Below, in pieces: positions 6,956 through 7,494 of a DNA stretch of 7,494 nucleotides. Positions within the stretch are counted from its first letter, which is position 1; every line of letters begins with the position of its first letter. The translations under genes were made by a program, and so were the position numbers. Below the pieces are notes generated by a model. It saw only the letters and a list, made by a program, of their open reading frames with translations. It was not told the DNA's origin and made no database searches. The DNA is taken from assembly GCA_002314555.1 (NCBI GenBank), contig DCGF01000011.1, forward strand, positions 1 through 7,494. Direction: 5' to 3'. Source of the stretch: Ruminococcaceae bacterium UBA1785 (GTDB taxonomy: Bacteria > Bacillota > Clostridia > Oscillospirales > Acutalibacteraceae).

Positions 6956-6980
6956 GATAAAATCGTTAGATTTTTGTCAA
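6945..6980. repeat. Nested inverted repeat in the adh-gdhA control region
   Basis: TTGACAAA (6945-6952) is repeated inverted as TTTGTCAA (6973-6980), a perfect 8-bp match. Between them lies a second short inverted pair, CGAT (6955-6958) and ATCG (6962-6965), around AAA. It is unlikely to be a terminator because no T tract follows. An operator with two opposed half-sites is the more natural reading. Confidence 0.5.
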
Positions 6981-6991
6981 GATGAACAAGG

Positions 6992-7021
6992 ACTTGCAAG
7001 TTCAGAAACAAAAACTTGCAA
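6992..7021 (+). promoter_or_regulatory. Tandem ACTTGCAA boxes upstream of the gdhA promoter (candidate activator site)
   Basis: ACTTGCAAGT (6992-7001) is a perfect 10-bp palindrome. ACTTGCAA recurs at 7014-7021, exactly 22 bp (two helical turns) downstream. The second box ends 6 bp before the -35 (7028). Relative to the predicted start near 7063 the boxes centre at about -66 and -45, the usual place for an activator contacting polymerase. No known regulator consensus is recognised. Confidence 0.45.
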
Positions 7022-7027
7022 AATTTG

Positions 7028-7056
7028 TTGACTATGGAGTTTTAAAGTAGTATATT
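7028..7056 (+). promoter_or_regulatory. gdhA promoter
   Basis: TTGACT (7028-7033, five of six) and TATATT (7051-7056, five of six) are separated by exactly 17 bp. This is the best sigma-70/sigma-A type match in the window. Transcription would start near 7063, leaving a leader of about 52 nt, AT-rich and without an obvious hairpin, before the gdhA ATG at 7115. Confidence 0.7.
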
Positions 7057-7114
7057 TTTCTCACATTTGAAATTACTTATTTTTAAAAAACTATTTATAT
7101 AAGAGGGGATTTTA

Positions 7115-7494
7115 ATGAACGAATACATTAATAGCGTAATTGCAAGGGTAAAAGAGAGAGACGGCGAAAAGCCAGAGTTCATTCAGACGGTTGAAGAAGT
7201 TTTCTCTTCTCTTGAGAAGGTTATTGAGCAGCGCCCAGATTACGTAGAAGCAGACATCCTTGGCCGTATGGTTGAGCCAGAGCGTTTCATCAGCTTTAGA
7301 GTTGCTTGGGTAGATGACGCAGGTAAGGTTCAGGTTAACCGCGGTTATCGTGTTCAGTTCAATTCCGCTATTGGTCCATACAAAGGTGGCCTTCGTTTCC
7401 ACCCATCAGTAAACCCATCAATCATCTGGTTCTTAGGCTTTGAGCAGACATTCAAAAACTCACTTACAAGCCTTCCAATGGGTGGCGGTAAAGG
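7115..7494 (+). CDS. gdhA: Hexameric glutamate dehydrogenase, N-terminal 126 codons, gene runs off the window
   Basis: Catalyses 2-oxoglutarate + NH4+ + NAD(P)H to glutamate and the reverse, in the cytoplasm. The visible part is the substrate-binding domain: an N-terminal helical region, then VNRGYRVQFNSAIGPYKGGLRF (about 74-95), the Glu/Leu/Phe/Val dehydrogenase signature region, and LPMGGGKG at the edge. Lysines K90, K114 and K126 match the substrate-binding and catalytic lysines K89, K113 and K125 of Clostridium symbiosum glutamate dehydrogenase, offset by one. The coenzyme domain, which decides NAD versus NADP, is outside the window; the small-hexamer type usually spans about 445 residues. 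The start is an ATG 6 nt after AAGAGGGG, downstream of a good promoter. In the stretch after HPSVN the sequence reads PSIIWFLGFEQ, where I recall relatives having LSIxKFLGFEQ. Confidence 0.95.
   Translation, partial: MNEYINSVIARVKERDGEKPEFIQTVEEVFSSLEKVIEQRPDYVEADILGRMVEPERFISFRVAWVDDAGKVQVNRGYRVQFNSAIGPYKGGLRFHPSVNPSIIWFLGFEQTFKNSLTSLPMGGGK

Noticed and set aside
6945..6972. Second plus-strand promoter, TTGACA with 16 bp to TAGATT
   Set aside because: The -35 is exact, but the -10 is only four of six and the promoter at 7028-7056 is better placed and better matched. The TTGACA is also part of the repeated half-site, which may explain it.
7057..7114. Riboswitch or attenuator in the gdhA leader
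   Set aside because: The leader is only about 52 nt, AT-rich, and shows no stable hairpin or known aptamer motif.
7112..7402. 96-codon minus-strand open frame opposite gdhA
   Set aside because: It overlaps the strongly supported glutamate dehydrogenase reading frame completely and has no recognisable features of its own.
1..7494. Mobile element, defence system or CRISPR
   Set aside because: No transposase, integrase, terminal inverted repeats, spaced repeat arrays or defence-type domains are visible; every long frame is accounted for by metabolic or housekeeping genes.

Overview
This 7.5 kb window looks like chromosomal DNA of a low- to moderate-GC Clostridia member. A rumen or gut Lachnospiraceae-type bacterium is my best guess, inferred from protein style, strong AGGAGG-type ribosome binding sites, AT-rich spacers and a zapA-U32 gene pair; it is not proven. 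The genes are ordinary metabolic and housekeeping genes. I see no phage genes, insertion sequences, CRISPR, tRNA or rRNA, and nothing I would call a new multi-gene system.

Layout: five genes lie on the minus strand and one on the plus strand. Read in the direction of minus-strand transcription, an iron-containing alcohol dehydrogenase (6843 to 5584) ends at a strong hairpin terminator (5535-5567). Glycogen phosphorylase glgP (5479 to 3071) follows and is closely linked, with 23 bp between, to a cytoplasmic GH13 alpha-glucan hydrolase (3047 to 1116). After a 70-bp AT-rich gap with a good extended -10 promoter comes the division factor zapA (1045 to 689). Six bases later comes a U32-family protein (682 down past the window edge). 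On the plus strand, the first 126 codons of a hexameric glutamate dehydrogenase, gdhA (from 7115), diverge from the alcohol dehydrogenase.

Function: GlgP releases glucose-1-phosphate from glycogen or maltodextrin. The GH13 enzyme would hydrolyse the branched or short dextrins left over, so the pair forms a small intracellular glucan-degradation operon. The alcohol dehydrogenase (NAD(P)H reoxidation) and glutamate dehydrogenase (ammonium assimilation or glutamate catabolism) are redox and nitrogen nodes reading away from a shared 271-bp control region. That region is the most information-rich non-coding part of the window. It has a clear plus-strand promoter, two ACTTGCAA boxes 22 bp apart just upstream of it, and a cluster of TTGRYAAA half-sites in direct and inverted orientation. 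The other notable regulatory feature is a glgP promoter whose -35 falls in the loop of the preceding gene's terminator.

Two starts are decided by ribosome binding sites: the GH13 gene starts at the ATG at 3047 and glgP at the ATG at 5479. In both cases an upstream TTG or GTG lies inside the Shine-Dalgarno itself.
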